In this document: piece by piece, positions 1-10,300 of the stretch
How positions within the stretch are numbered: the first letter of the stretch is position 1
How the letters are laid out: each line of letters opens with the position of its first letter
Source: Thalassiosira profunda
Taxonomy: Eukaryota > Bacillariophyta > Thalassiosirophyceae > Thalassiosirales > Thalassiosiraceae
Assembly (NCBI GenBank): GCA_036939355.1
Contig: JALLAP010000018.1
Coordinates: 1-42,663, forward strand
Length of the DNA: 42,663 bases
Direction of reading: 5' to 3'
Translations under genes and position numbers: made by a program
Notes under the pieces: generated by a model
Told to the model about the DNA's origin: nothing
Databases searched by the model: none
Seen by the model: only the letters and a program-made list of their open reading frames with translations

Positions 1-650
1 ACTACGTCAAAGCGGCGCGACTTTCCAAGGAGGCCGGGTTCGACGGCGTCGAGATTCACGCGGCGAACGGCTACGTCATCGATCAGTTTCTTCAATCCTG
101 CAGCAACATTCGCACGGACGAGTATGGCGGCAGCATGGAGAACCGCGCCCGCTTCTTGATCGAGATTGTCGAAGCCATGATTGCGGACGGGGCGTTTCCC
201 TCCACTCGCATCGGCATCCGGCTTTCGCCCAACGGGGCCTTTGGCGGCATGGGTAGCGCCGACAACGGAGTGATGTTCCCGTACCTGGCCGAACGCCTGT
301 CGAAGTACAATCTGGGCTACCTGCACGTGATGGACGGCGTCGAGTTTGGATACCACGAGCTCTGCCCGCCGGTCAGCTGCTTCGAGATGAAGGCTGCGTT
401 CAAGGGTACCATCATCGCCAACGTCGGTCTGACGAAGGACGTGGCCAATGGCTTGCTGCGCAGCGGGGCGGTCGATTTGGCGTGCTTTGGACGTCTGTAC
501 ATTTCCAATCCGGACCTTGCGGAACGCTTTGCCAAAGGATTGGCGTTGAATCCGGATGCCGAGTACGAAACGTGGTGGAGGCCCACGGCCGGCGAGGGAT
601 ACACTGACTGGCCCTTCGCGGAGGAGGACGAGAAGAAGGAGTCTGACTAA
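1..650 (+). CDS. NADH:flavin oxidoreductase, Old Yellow Enzyme family (5' end outside window)
   Basis: The frame opens at base 3 and runs to TAA at 648-650, giving about 215 residues, the C-terminal half of an OYE (FMN-binding TIM barrel) enzyme. Visible family motifs are GFDGVEIHAANGY, whose His and Asn bind the substrate carbonyl in OYE and 12-oxophytodienoate reductases, then IDQFLQ, the RTDEYGGSMENRARF block, and the late FGRLYISNPDLAERF block that binds the FMN phosphate. Such enzymes reduce activated C=C bonds with NAD(P)H. The acidic tail (EEDEKKESD) shows no targeting signal. The N-terminal third lies upstream of the window, so localisation and any introns there are unknown. The substrate cannot be told from sequence. 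Confidence 0.9.
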   Translation, partial: YVKAARLSKEAGFDGVEIHAANGYVIDQFLQSCSNIRTDEYGGSMENRARFLIEIVEAMIADGAFPSTRIGIRLSPNGAFGGMGSADNGVMFPYLAERLSKYNLGYLHVMDGVEFGYHELCPPVSCFEMKAAFKGTIIANVGLTKDVANGLLRSGAVDLACFGRLYISNPDLAERFAKGLALNPDAEYETWWRPTAGEGYTDWPFAEEDEKKESD

Positions 651-791
651 GAGAGTGCTGGTCAGTAGGTATTGTACAGCATGAACTAATGAAACTGTCT
701 GCGTTGAACTATGTAGAAGATTCTGATACAACCAACCGGGCATATTCTTTTCTCAAGATCCCACTGCTTCACTTGCACCCCACAAAGATCC

Positions 792-2818
792 CTAGTTTTG
801 TAGATCGACCCTGGCGCCAGCGCTAGGCTCGGCAAACATTCTCCTGGAGATGACTTTCTCGACGTCAACCACTTCCATATCATCCACTCGATCAGCAAAG
901 CCGTAATACACCGACTTCGTGAAGATGAACTTCACCACGCTATCGGAGGTTTCCTCATCACTCTTGGTCACTTCGACAAGCGGAGGGCATTCATCGAAAT
1001 CAATTTCAATGTCATGTTGCTCTTCATCGAGAAAGCGTGCAGCCTTTTCCCGGACAAGTCGGCACCCATTCATCATCAGGTTGCTCTTTAGCACTACAAC
1101 TCTCTTTAGCTCCGTTTCGCTAAGACCGTCGTCCCTCAAGCCATCAATAATCTCTACCTCCTCCTTACATAGCTCGTCATGACCCAGAACATAACTTTCG
1201 GATTGGCAAGCGAGAGAACAATAGCACTCCACGCCGCAGCGCTTGCAGAACAGAAGTTTCTTCCGGTCGACTTCCTTCAGACAGTTGCAACATGTGAAAG
1301 GAGCGCTCATACCGACAGCATCATTGATACGGACGCAGATCTCATTGAACTGGGACGCAAATTTCTTCCGCAGTGCATCGAGTGCCGTGACAATGTCAAC
1401 ATTTCTCTCACGCAGGGCCCGCGACGTCTCGCTGTGCATTGCCATCGCGTATACTCCACCGGCAAGGTAACCAAGTCCGTCGCCAATCTCACAATCGCTC
1501 TGATCTCCGTAAGCGACAAGGGCATCGATGCAGAACTCCAACAATCCATGACGAATCGCCGCGCCGTATCTGCTGTCGATCTGTTCAATGTGATCGTAAT
1601 CAGCGTCTAAACCGAGGAGTGTTTGCATTGTGTATAATACCGTCTCGGCGGCCCCCATCGACTGGTTGCCTCTCCCATACTGGACCAGCTCGGCAATCAC
1701 CCGCGCATCAACGTATTCGTACGTCAACAGCAAGGACAGAACAATTGCGTGTTCCTCATCGGTCTCGCTCATCATTCTGATCAATCCCACAATTGTTGAA
1801 TCGTCGGCGCAGTCGCTGGAAAGAGGAGTGGACGCAATTTGATCCAGTGCTCCTCTCCTCTCGTCCTCGTCTAAATCATCTTCGTGCTCCCACATAAGCA
1901 AGGCGATTAAATGCTGAGCTCTCTCGCAGACTTCCAAAGTTGTCCCCGGATTTGTCATCGGATCACGACGACGGCGCCGAAGCAGTTTGCACTCCTGTAC
2001 GATATCCGGGCGGCTTTGACTCCAACAGCTCGCCTGGGCAACAAAGGGCAGGAAACCATCGTATGACACCATGACGATAAATGCATCCTTTGACTTCATA
2101 ACCTCCCGCATCAGCTCGAAGAAAGGCGTCACGCACAAATGCCAAACATGATTGCTGCGGAACAATTCCCTTTTGTCGTCCATCACAGATGCCACAAACG
2201 GTTCAATGCCCTTTGCTACTGCGAGCCGCGCCTCTTCCTGTGCATCTACTGAAAATCCGTCTTGTACGAGCAGCCCTAGGATGCCCACCCAATAGTAGGG
2301 CAATTTGATGGCTTCATCCACGGCCACCACTCTACCCAAGACGTCGGAGACAGATCTATCGGATTGGTTCAGGAAGCGAAGCATTGATGTGTGGATGTCG
2401 GCTTTCAGCAGCTCATCTGCAAGCGGCGGTGCAAGGGACCCCGATATATTGTCCAACATGACTTGGGCGCCATGGAAATCCCCCTCCCGCAGGTCCTGCG
2501 CATAGTTGTGGACGTAATTTTCAGCTAGTCGCTATGTCTCTGCTCATCTGACAGCAATCCCCTGTCAGAATATGCCCTGATATCCGCACCGGGGTGCGCG
2601 TTGGGGTGCAGCATGAGGGTGCTTCCATCTTCTTGTTTTACAATGCGGAACCCCTCAGACTTCAATTCCCTCATCATTTTTTCAGACGCCGGAGTTGGTG
2701 TATCGAGCTCATGCACACCCTCAATTGCATTGATGCGAGGGGCTTCATTGTCGGACTGGCGATTGTCCTTCGGCCGCGCCTTGCGCTGCTTACCTCGGCT
2801 TTTCTTTCGAGACGGCAT
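792..2818 (-). CDS. MYND-finger family protein, copy 1 (single frameshift near 2525-2535)
   Basis: The family start MPSRKK is at 2818. Reading runs to about 2530, where the frame ends in TAG (2525-2527). The homologous sequence (RLAENYVHNYAQDLREG) continues in another frame that stays open to 792. Compared with the copies at 25353-27473 and 29634-31796, a net 1- or 2-base indel explains the break. It could be decay or a draft-sequence error, because the remaining 555-codon frame is clean. The long N-terminal part is helical and of unknown function. The MYND zinc finger begins CCNCLKEVDRKKLLFC and keeps all Cys/His ligands. MYND fingers bind Pro-rich partner peptides. The tail after VISRR differs from the PIP-box tail of the copies at 2925-4533 and 25353-27473. 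This copy is head to head with the one at 2925-4533. Confidence 0.72.
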
Positions 2819-2924
2819 GACAATTAAGTCGGCGGAGCTGGAAGGTTGTCGTTGTGATGAGGGAGGCGTCGAAATTGCTGGCAGCTCGCAACTCGCATTG
2901 CAATGACGCGGAGCGGGACCCAAG

Positions 2925-4533
2925 ATGTGCCCGCAGCCCCAAAATTACTGCGTTGGTAAGCTGAATTTATGGGGGCAAAGTCTAAAGACTGCGCCGCGCG
3001 CCAGCGGGGAAAGGGATGCGGGGGATGGGAGGATCGGAGGTCGGTCCAGACTGGTCCGTCGTCGCCGTGATAAAATCGTCTTGGCCTGTCACAGAGCCCA
3101 GAGTGCAATTGCCTCGATTATTCAGAAACACGCTGACGTTTTGGGAGAGGATGTGATTATCAGAGTGCGAGATCAAATTGCGTGCACTCCCCTGTTGGGC
3201 AGCGACCCTAATTGCGATGATTCGATGACGGTGGGATTCATTNGATCAAATTGCGTGCACTCCCCTGTTGGGCAGCGACCCTAATTGCGATGATTCGATG
3301 ACGGTGGGATTCATTAGAATGATGAGCGCTGACAACGGTGTGCACCGCAAATTGCTTCTTGGTTCCGTCATTGAGCCTTTGCTTTTGAAGCACGGTTACG
3401 TCGATGATCGTGTGATTGCCGAGCTGATCGAGTATGGTAAAGGCAGCCAGTCGATAGAGGCCGCCGAGACTGTACTCAAATTGATGGTTGCAATCCTTGG
3501 TCAGGACAACAATTGCGAGCACATCAAAATGGTTGACAGCAGATACGCCGCCGCGGTTCGTTACGGTTTGCTTGAGTTTTGCATCGACGCTCTGGTCGCG
3601 TTTGGAGACGACAGTGATTGCAATATTGCTGGCTTGATTGTGGGGGAAATCTATCACATGGCCAATGGACTTTGTTCAATGGCAATGCACAGCAAGACGT
3701 CTCGGGCCCTGCGCGAGAAGGAGCCCGAGATACTGACTGCGCTGGATATGCTGCAAAAGCACTCCACTATGTCACTGGCAATGCACAGCAAGACGTCTCG
3801 CGTCCTGCGTGAGAGAAAAGCTGAGATAATGACAGCACTGGGCGCACGGCGGAAGCTATTTTTGCCAAGGTCCAATGCAATCTGCAGGCTTATCGATGGT
3901 GCCATCGATCTGAGCGCGCCTGCTGTGTGTTGCAACTGCCTGAAGGAGGTCGATCGGAAGAATCTCCTTTACTGCAAGCGCTGCGGCGTGGAATGCTACT
4001 GCTCTTCTGCCTGCCAATCCGAGAGTTACGATCTGGGCCACGGCGAGCTCTGCACTGAAGAGGCAGAGTTTATGGATGACTTGAGGGAACAAGGTCTCAG
4101 CGATGCAGAGCTGAAGAGAACGGCAGTGCTCAGTATCAACCTGATGATGAATGGATGCAGCTTCGTCCGAAGTAATGCTGCTGAGTTTCTGGGTGTACAA
4201 GGGGAATACACGACGGTGGCGATTCATTTGGGACATTGTCCTCCGGACGTCGAAGTGTCCAGGGATGAAACGTTATTCAATTCATCTGATACTCTGAAGT
4301 TCATCTTCGTCGTGCCGGTGCATTACGGCTTTGCAGAGAAAGTTGATGTGGAAGGGGTTCAGCTGCGCTGCGGCTCGCTGGAGAAAGTCATCTCCAGGAG
4401 ATCGTTGGTCCGACAAACCTTGAGAGCAGCACAGCTTGACAGCACTCAGCAGCGCATCACCAACTACTACTTTCAACGCCGGCCACATGATGACGATTCT
4501 GGAAACCCACAACACAGTGAGCCGCGCGCCTAG
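2925..4533 (+). CDS. MYND-finger family protein, copy 2 (5'-truncated, interrupted by an assembly join)
   Basis: Homology to the intact copy starts only around 3070, so roughly the first 300 residues of the family are missing. Upstream of that the sequence resembles the promoter region of the neighbouring inverted copy, so this is a fused 3' half. A single N at 3243 with a 72-bp duplication shifts the frame; removing 73 bp gives one open frame from 2925 to 4533. The MYND finger is at about 3925-4055 (CCNCLKEVDRKNLLYC onward). Residues around AMHSKTSR occur twice, through a 96-bp in-frame tandem duplication. The C-terminus contains QQRITNYYFQRR, a PIP-box match. Whether the truncated gene has its own promoter is unknown. 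Confidence 0.65.
3171..3315. repeat. 72-bp direct repeat flanking a single N (assembly join)
   Basis: Bases 3171-3242 and 3244-3315 are identical 72-mers separated by one N at 3243. The duplication breaks the reading frame of the overlapping MYND gene, and collapsing it repairs the frame. This looks like unmerged contig overlap rather than biology. Confidence 0.9.
3681..3830 (+). repeat. 96-bp in-frame tandem duplication inside MYND copy 2
   Basis: GGCAATGCACAGCAAGACGT begins at 3681 and again at 3777. The period of 96 bp adds 32 residues (AMHSKTSRALRE... then AMHSKTSRVLRE...). The other three family copies have the segment once. The two units have diverged, so the duplication is not an assembly artefact. 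Confidence 0.75.
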
Positions 4534-4620
4534 GTAGTGAGACGCAATCCGAGTATCCCTTGCTGTTGCAGTGGAGACCACACACCCTCTGCGCCAATGA
4601 GGTGTAAAACTAAGAGTAGA

Positions 4621-7044
4621 TCAATCTCTCGTCTCATCCTCTCCGACGTCCTCGTCTCCCAGCTCGATCTTCGACTCGCCCACCTTCCGAAACTTCAATG
4701 CAATGTACATCCGGCTGACCCCCCACTCCTGGCTGGAGATTGACCCGCCCCGATTCAGCACTTTCATGTTATACAGCGCATTGTGCGCTGCGGGATTCTT
4801 CGCCGGACTCTTCCGCTCGTCGAAGAACGTGTGAAAGTTGGTGGCGTACTCGAGCTGCAATCCGCTCTCCTCGGCCAATTCCTTGAGCGCCGGTACGGGC
4901 GTCAACCATTCCGGCAGATCTACCGCCTCACCGACGCCAGCCGCGTGATCGGACCCTTCAACAAGGGTGAAAGTATATTGCAGACCGAACATATCGTCCG
5001 AAGTTTTGGGTTGGAAGATCCGGCGCAGCGTGTCCGCTTCGAACTTCAGCCGACACACGCCATCGCCCACCATCACTGTCGCCCCTTCCTCATCCTTGAT
5101 GTTCCTCCTACGGTTGCTATCCTTCTGATTGCTCTCCTCGTCAACGTCGCCCGGCATAGAATCCACATCCGGATGACGATCGACGTCGTCAAAGTGAAAG
5201 TCCAAGCCCAACTCCATGAGCTTTTCCACGACCACCCGCGAATCGATGGTCGTCACGATCAGATTGCCCCCCACCTCCAACAAACTGCTGACCGTGTGAA
5301 AGAACCGCCGCGCCCGCTTTCGCGTCGACATCATGTAGTGAATGGCAAACTGGATCGAGACCACGTCGAACTTGTCCGTTTCGGCGATGCCCCCTCCCTC
5401 TGCGGCGACGAAGACGGGATCCCGCTTCGATGCCTCAGGTGGTTCCGACTGCAAATTCCACGTGAGCAGCTTCTGCATCCGCTTGGCGCGCTTCGATCGC
5501 CGCCTCCCCGGCACGTCCTCTCCTAAATCCGCCAGCGTAAACGTGCACTTTCTCAGTACGTTGCTCCGCTTGCTCATGTCTCGCGCCCGCAACGCGGCAT
5601 CGACCAACGATCCCCTGGCAACATCCACTCCGACGTAATTCTCCAGCTTGCGTCGGTGAAGCGTCCACTTCCCCAGATCCCCGCCCTTGCCGCACGCCAA
5701 GTCCAGCACCCGCAGGGGGCTCATCCGCGATCGCTTCTTCCCCTTTGAAGACGACACAGTGTTGGGATCCAATTCGGCGATCTGCGTCGCCTTGACCCAC
5801 CCGTTGAACGCGCGCATGTGGTACAGCCGCGAATCGGCGCGGGTGGCCAGCGTTCTCGTGAGGCCCGAGTAGAAGGCGTCGGCGGCCGCGGCGCCCTCGT
5901 CGGCGTGGAAGGTTTCCGCGGCGTTCATCCGGTTCCCGTCGTTGGGGTCTGCAGCGGTCCATCCCCCGATGCCCGTGGCGTTGTCGGTGGCGTTGTCGGC
6001 CTTTTCCCATCCGCTGTCAAAGTTGTCGGGAGCGTCCCACCCTCCACCATCATTCTCTGGTTTGGCATTGTCATCCTCATTGTTCCATCCCCACAGTTGA
6101 TTCGTTTCGACATCGTCCGAGGCGCCAGGAGGTACAAACAGCCCGGCCGTGCCGTCGTCTTCCGTGGCAGCTCGTTCCTTCCCACTGCCATTTTGGTCGC
6201 CCCAACCGCGCGGGCCGCACTCTTCTTCGGGCGGCGGGGTGTACTGCGGCGTCCACGTTTCTGGCTCATTTCCACCGTTGATGTCGTCCCATCCGCTCGG
6301 TCCACACTCCTCTTCGGGCGGCGGGGTGTATTGCGGCGTCCACGTCTCGGGCTCCTCCGACTGCCGCCCATTTTGCTGCTTTTGCGCGTTGACGTTGGCG
6401 CTGTGATTTGCCTTGGCCCAAGGAACAAACTCCTTCATCGGCGCATAATAAAGCGATGCCGCATACTCCTCCTTGATTTCTGCCGCACTCCCGTTGTCGC
6501 CGTAGTCCGACGGGTGGGGCACAACAAAGCCGATCCGGCCCGCGGAATCGCACGCCAACACCGCCACCAATCGATTGGCGTGCAGAAATTTCAGGAAGTT
6601 GCGGAACGCTTTGGTATTTCTCTGGTTTCGCTCGTCCCCCGGAGGGATCACCGACGGGAGCTTGACCGCCACCGTGCACTTTCTCAGCGGGCCGCTCCCG
6701 TTGCCATTATCGGACGATATTGCAGCAGTAGCAGTGGCGAGGTCGAACAGTCCCCGCCGCGCCAGCTGCCACACCCGCGGCGCCCGGCTCAGCGGCTTGG
6801 GCACAGTTGGGGCGTCCGGATACGTGTAAACCGTCGCCAATTTGGCCACGTCGGAGGGCAGTTGACCGCCCGGGAGGGGGAGCGCCGATTCCACCAAAGA
6901 GGACGTCAGATCGTCGATCGTGGCGAGCGGCGATGCGGGGCCGCCGCTGCCGTCGACGGCGCCATTGCGGACGGCTGCGGCGACGGAGGCGGGGCAGAGG
7001 AGGTCGTGCTTGGCGGCCGCCGGGGCGGCGGGGTAGGAGGGCAT
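4621..7044 (-). CDS. mRNA cap guanine-N7 methyltransferase with WG/GW-rich N-terminal region
   Basis: 807 residues from ATG at 7044. The frame is open further upstream to 7353, but MPSYPAAP fits a real start and leaves a shared promoter with the divergent channel gene. Residues of about 410-800 form the SAM-dependent methyltransferase. Motif I RVLDLACGKGGDLGKW is near residue 445, followed by GVDVARGSL and then SIQFAIHYMM, matching the QFxxHY signature of RNMT/Abd1 enzymes that methylate the 5' cap guanine. The N-terminal part has a folded segment (residues about 80-190, ending GRIGFVVPHPSD) that I cannot assign. A Trp/Gly/acidic region then includes two copies of EPETWTPQYTPPPEEECGP and several GW/WG pairs. 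Cap methylation is nuclear. The WG region is unusual for the family. Confidence 0.85.
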   Translation of the reverse strand: MPSYPAAPAAAKHDLLCPASVAAAVRNGAVDGSGGPASPLATIDDLTSSLVESALPLPGGQLPSDVAKLATVYTYPDAPTVPKPLSRAPRVWQLARRGLFDLATATAAISSDNGNGSGPLRKCTVAVKLPSVIPPGDERNQRNTKAFRNFLKFLHANRLVAVLACDSAGRIGFVVPHPSDYGDNGSAAEIKEEYAASLYYAPMKEFVPWAKANHSANVNAQKQQNGRQSEEPETWTPQYTPPPEEECGPSGWDDINGGNEPETWTPQYTPPPEEECGPRGWGDQNGSGKERAATEDDGTAGLFVPPGASDDVETNQLWGWNNEDDNAKPENDGGGWDAPDNFDSGWEKADNATDNATGIGGWTAADPNDGNRMNAAETFHADEGAAAADAFYSGLTRTLATRADSRLYHMRAFNGWVKATQIAELDPNTVSSSKGKKRSRMSPLRVLDLACGKGGDLGKWTLHRRKLENYVGVDVARGSLVDAALRARDMSKRSNVLRKCTFTLADLGEDVPGRRRSKRAKRMQKLLTWNLQSEPPEASKRDPVFVAAEGGGIAETDKFDVVSIQFAIHYMMSTRKRARRFFHTVSSLLEVGGNLIVTTIDSRVVVEKLMELGLDFHFDDVDRHPDVDSMPGDVDEESNQKDSNRRRNIKDEEGATVMVGDGVCRLKFEADTLRRIFQPKTSDDMFGLQYTFTLVEGSDHAAGVGEAVDLPEWLTPVPALKELAEESGLQLEYATNFHTFFDERKSPAKNPAAHNALYNMKVLNRGGSISSQEWGVSRMYIALKFRKVGESKIELGDEDVGEDETRD
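6185..6355 (-). repeat. Tandem coding repeat in the cap methyltransferase (two EPETWTPQYTPPPEEECGP units)
   Basis: Two adjacent near-identical units encode EPETWTPQYTPPPEEECGP followed by SGWDD or RGWGD. They differ mainly at third codon positions, so the protein repeat is being kept while the DNA drifts. Confidence 0.8.
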
Positions 7045-7367
7045 GGTTGTGGCTTGGGGGGGGGGGGGTGCTTCATTCAAGTTGGGCGCAAACGCACAAG
7101 ATGTGTTCACTTTTTTGCAAGTCGATCGCGAGTGAATTTTGTGTTGTCCCACCCGGGCAGCGCCTCCACCAGTGCCGCGTCCCGTTGCCCCAGCCGCCGC
7201 TGCGTAGGAGGATGGGGCGCGCCGGCGGTGGTAGGTGGTGATGAGGGTCGGATGAGTGGGGGATGATGGCGTGGTTGATGGTTGGTTAAGGAGGGAAGGA
7301 TGGAAGGGCGCAAAAGATACGGAAGTTTCCAGGAGCGGCCTGGCAAGCCCCACGCCCCCACTCCCCC
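7045..7367. other. Shared upstream region between divergent genes
   Basis: 323 bp between the starts of the cap methyltransferase (minus) and the OSCA-like channel (plus). It contains a run of 13 G at 7056-7068 and is C/T-rich on one strand. The methyltransferase frame stays open across it, so an N-terminal extension is possible. I see no clear TATA box. Confidence 0.5.
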
Positions 7368-10300
7368 ATGACCATGAGTGAAAGCCTCGAAATCTCGACC
7401 AGTGCCGGCGGCGGCCCGCCGCCGGGGTCGCCGATGTCGCCCCGCGCCCGGAAGAAGATCGAGCTGAAAGCGTCGGGGCTTTTGACGGACGATCAAATCG
7501 AGTGAGTGTTCTGCTGTTGTGGATTGGCGGTGCAGTTGATATCTACTTTACTGCTATTGCAATCGATTGGCCTTGCAGTTGCATTTGCAATTGTTACTCT
7601 GCTGCAATTGTTGTTATTGATGCATCGCTGGCAAATACATCCGCGCGCACATCTTGTGCACAATTTGCAACCGCAACCGCAACTCACCCATCCAATTATT
7701 CTCATTGGCAGCATCGTCCTCCAGAATCTGGAGGAAGAAGAGAGGGCGACCATCATCGGAGGCGCCTGGGACGGGGTGCTGGGCAAGACGACGTGGTCGC
7801 GCTACCTCGTGGAAAATTACTTCTCCAAGATGCGCTGGTACTACCCCAATAGGGACAAGTGAGTTGCTCTGTCGCCATTGCATTGTCCTCTGTCTGTGAA
7901 TTTGCCAGCCCAAGACATATCTCACCATTGCAATTCGATGCAATACCTATGGCGCAGTGAGGACGCCCCGTCCCTGGGCAAGGGCTGGGCCTACTTCGAG
8001 CACTTCACCCTCCCCCGCCGCTTCCACGCCAAGAGCGGGGGACATCACACCCGCGCCCCGCCGGGGGAGGCCGAGAACACCAAGCTGTACAGCGTGCTGG
8101 GGACGCCGCAGGAGTCGCTCTCGGACTGGGGCATCGGGACGGGCATGTACTTTTCGAGCTTGAGCGCGGTCGTCGTCATCTTTCTCCTGGCGGGCTGTCT
8201 GAGCATTGCCAACATGACGTATTATGCGAGCGCGGAGTACGATCCGGGGAGGGACGAGGCGCAGGGGTTTCAGCTGTTGAGCATGGTCCGCTTGAGCACC
8301 ATTTGCACGGACCGGGAGTGGGTCGTCTGCGCTGATGGATGCAAGGCCAACATTGGCTACTGGGACTCTCTTTTCACGGACGAGTATTACGGCACAGCGA
8401 CAGATGCGAACGGGGAGGAGGTGACGCTCATAAACCGGACGAAGTGCCTCCCCGCCGAGTTTCAACAGGGAATGATCAACTACGGGACGACGATGCTCTT
8501 GATCGTATGCATGAGCCTGTACAATTGGTTCCTCGTCAAGAAGGAGGTTCGATTCGACGAGGACAATACGGGCGCGCCCGATTACACCGTGGTGGTGCAC
8601 AACCCACCCCCGGACGCGCTGGATCCCGACGAGTGGCGGGACTTCTTTGACAAATTCAGCGTGGAGGGCGTGACCCTTGTTACGGTGGCGTTGAACAACG
8701 AACCGCTGTTGAACAAATTGGTGCAGCGAAGGAAGGACATCAAGGCGCTCCGGAGCCAAATGCCTCGACACNGAACCGCTGTTGAACAAATTGGTGCAGC
8801 GAAGGAAGGACATCAAGGCGCTCCGGAGCCAAATGCCCCGGCACCTGAAATGCAATTTCCTCGACGGCGCGGAGGGCGACATCAACACAGCGGTGGAGAA
8901 TGCCAAGAAATACCGGGAGGGGGAGGAGGCCCGCCGGAACTGCCTCTCCAAGCTGCTCGGCAGCGTCTTCACGCCGTTGGTGAGGCTGTTGGGATTGAGC
9001 CCGACCGAAACGACGCTATGGCAACGCATCAAGAAGACGACCAAGGAGATCGACGAATTGCAGAAGAAGGAGTATCAGGCGGCGGCCGTCTACGTGACCT
9101 TTGAGACAGAGATGGGCCAGAGGACAGCGCTAGAGGCGCTCAGCTGCAGTGAGACGGAGATTATGCTCAACAGACCTAAGGGCCTTGATTCGTCTGCCCT
9201 GTTTCAGGGGAGGGTGCTGAGGGCCGAAGAGGCCTGCGAGCCCACGGCTGTGGTAAGAGAAAGGAAGGCTCATGCTACAATGGTGCTCTCTTGTTGCTCA
9301 TCGCGTCATTCTATCGTTCTTCCAAAAGAGGTGGACAGATCTCCACTATTCCAGGCGGCACGTCTTCCTTCGACTGCTTGGAACGCTTGCTGTCACAGTG
9401 GGACTGGTCTTCCTTTCGGCGTTCATACTGCAACTCTCTCGCCTTCGGGTTAGCACGCTCTTCTTTTCGATCATTCTGTCGACGTCCAACTTTCTCATTC
9501 CTTTTTTAGTTAGGATCATGGGAACGTACGAAAAGCACACGGACGAGGGAGAGGCGCAGGCGTCTTTGTACCTGAAAGTGACGATCTTTCGTTGGGTGAA
9601 CACGGCGATTGTAACGAGAATGATCACCCCCTTCCTAGTCTTCATCGGCGAGGAGAGGATCGATCTCGTAAACACTGTCAACGCGCTGATGATCTCTGAG
9701 ATGATCGTCAGTCCACTGCTGCGATACCTTGATCCCAAGACGATCCTGAGTCGCCATTTTCTTGCGCCGCGTGCCAAGACGGAAGAGGCCCTCTTGGATT
9801 GCTTCCAAGGCGGTTACTACAATCTCGCGGAGCGGTTCACAGACTTCACCAAGGTGCTTCTGATTTGTACCTTCTACTCTGCATTCTATCCGCTGATTTG
9901 GTTCCTGGGCGCTGCCATCCTTTTTGGCCAGTATTGGATGGATAAGTTCCTGCTGCTGGTGAGCGCAGAATGCACCGCTCGCACCTTTCCTATCTGTCGA
10001 AGCTCCTAACACCAAATCTGTGTCTGTCTTTCAACAGCGGTCTTGGCAAAAGGCGCCCAGCGTTGGGACCGAAACGGCCAAGTTCAGTCGATTCTACTTC
10101 AACACCGCAGCAATTTTGCTGGGCGCAATTTCTTCTGTGAGTCCAGGTTAATTGTCTTTTCTTTGCTGTTTGACTCGATGGTTCTAACCTTCTTGTACGC
10201 ATTTAGGGGTACGCTTATGCACGAAGTCCATACACGCAGCTGTGCAGCTGTACCGAAAACGACAAAGCGTNGCATTTAGGGGTACGCTTATGCACGAAGT

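Noticed and set aside
3171..3315. Real tandem duplication inside the MYND gene
   Set aside because: The same exact 72-bp size recurs at two other N positions, and the duplication breaks frames that are otherwise open.
5818..7266. 482-codon open frame on the plus strand opposite the cap methyltransferase
   Set aside because: Composition is Arg/Val/Gly-rich with no motif. It is a shadow of the GC-rich methyltransferase gene, whose own frame shows clear domains.
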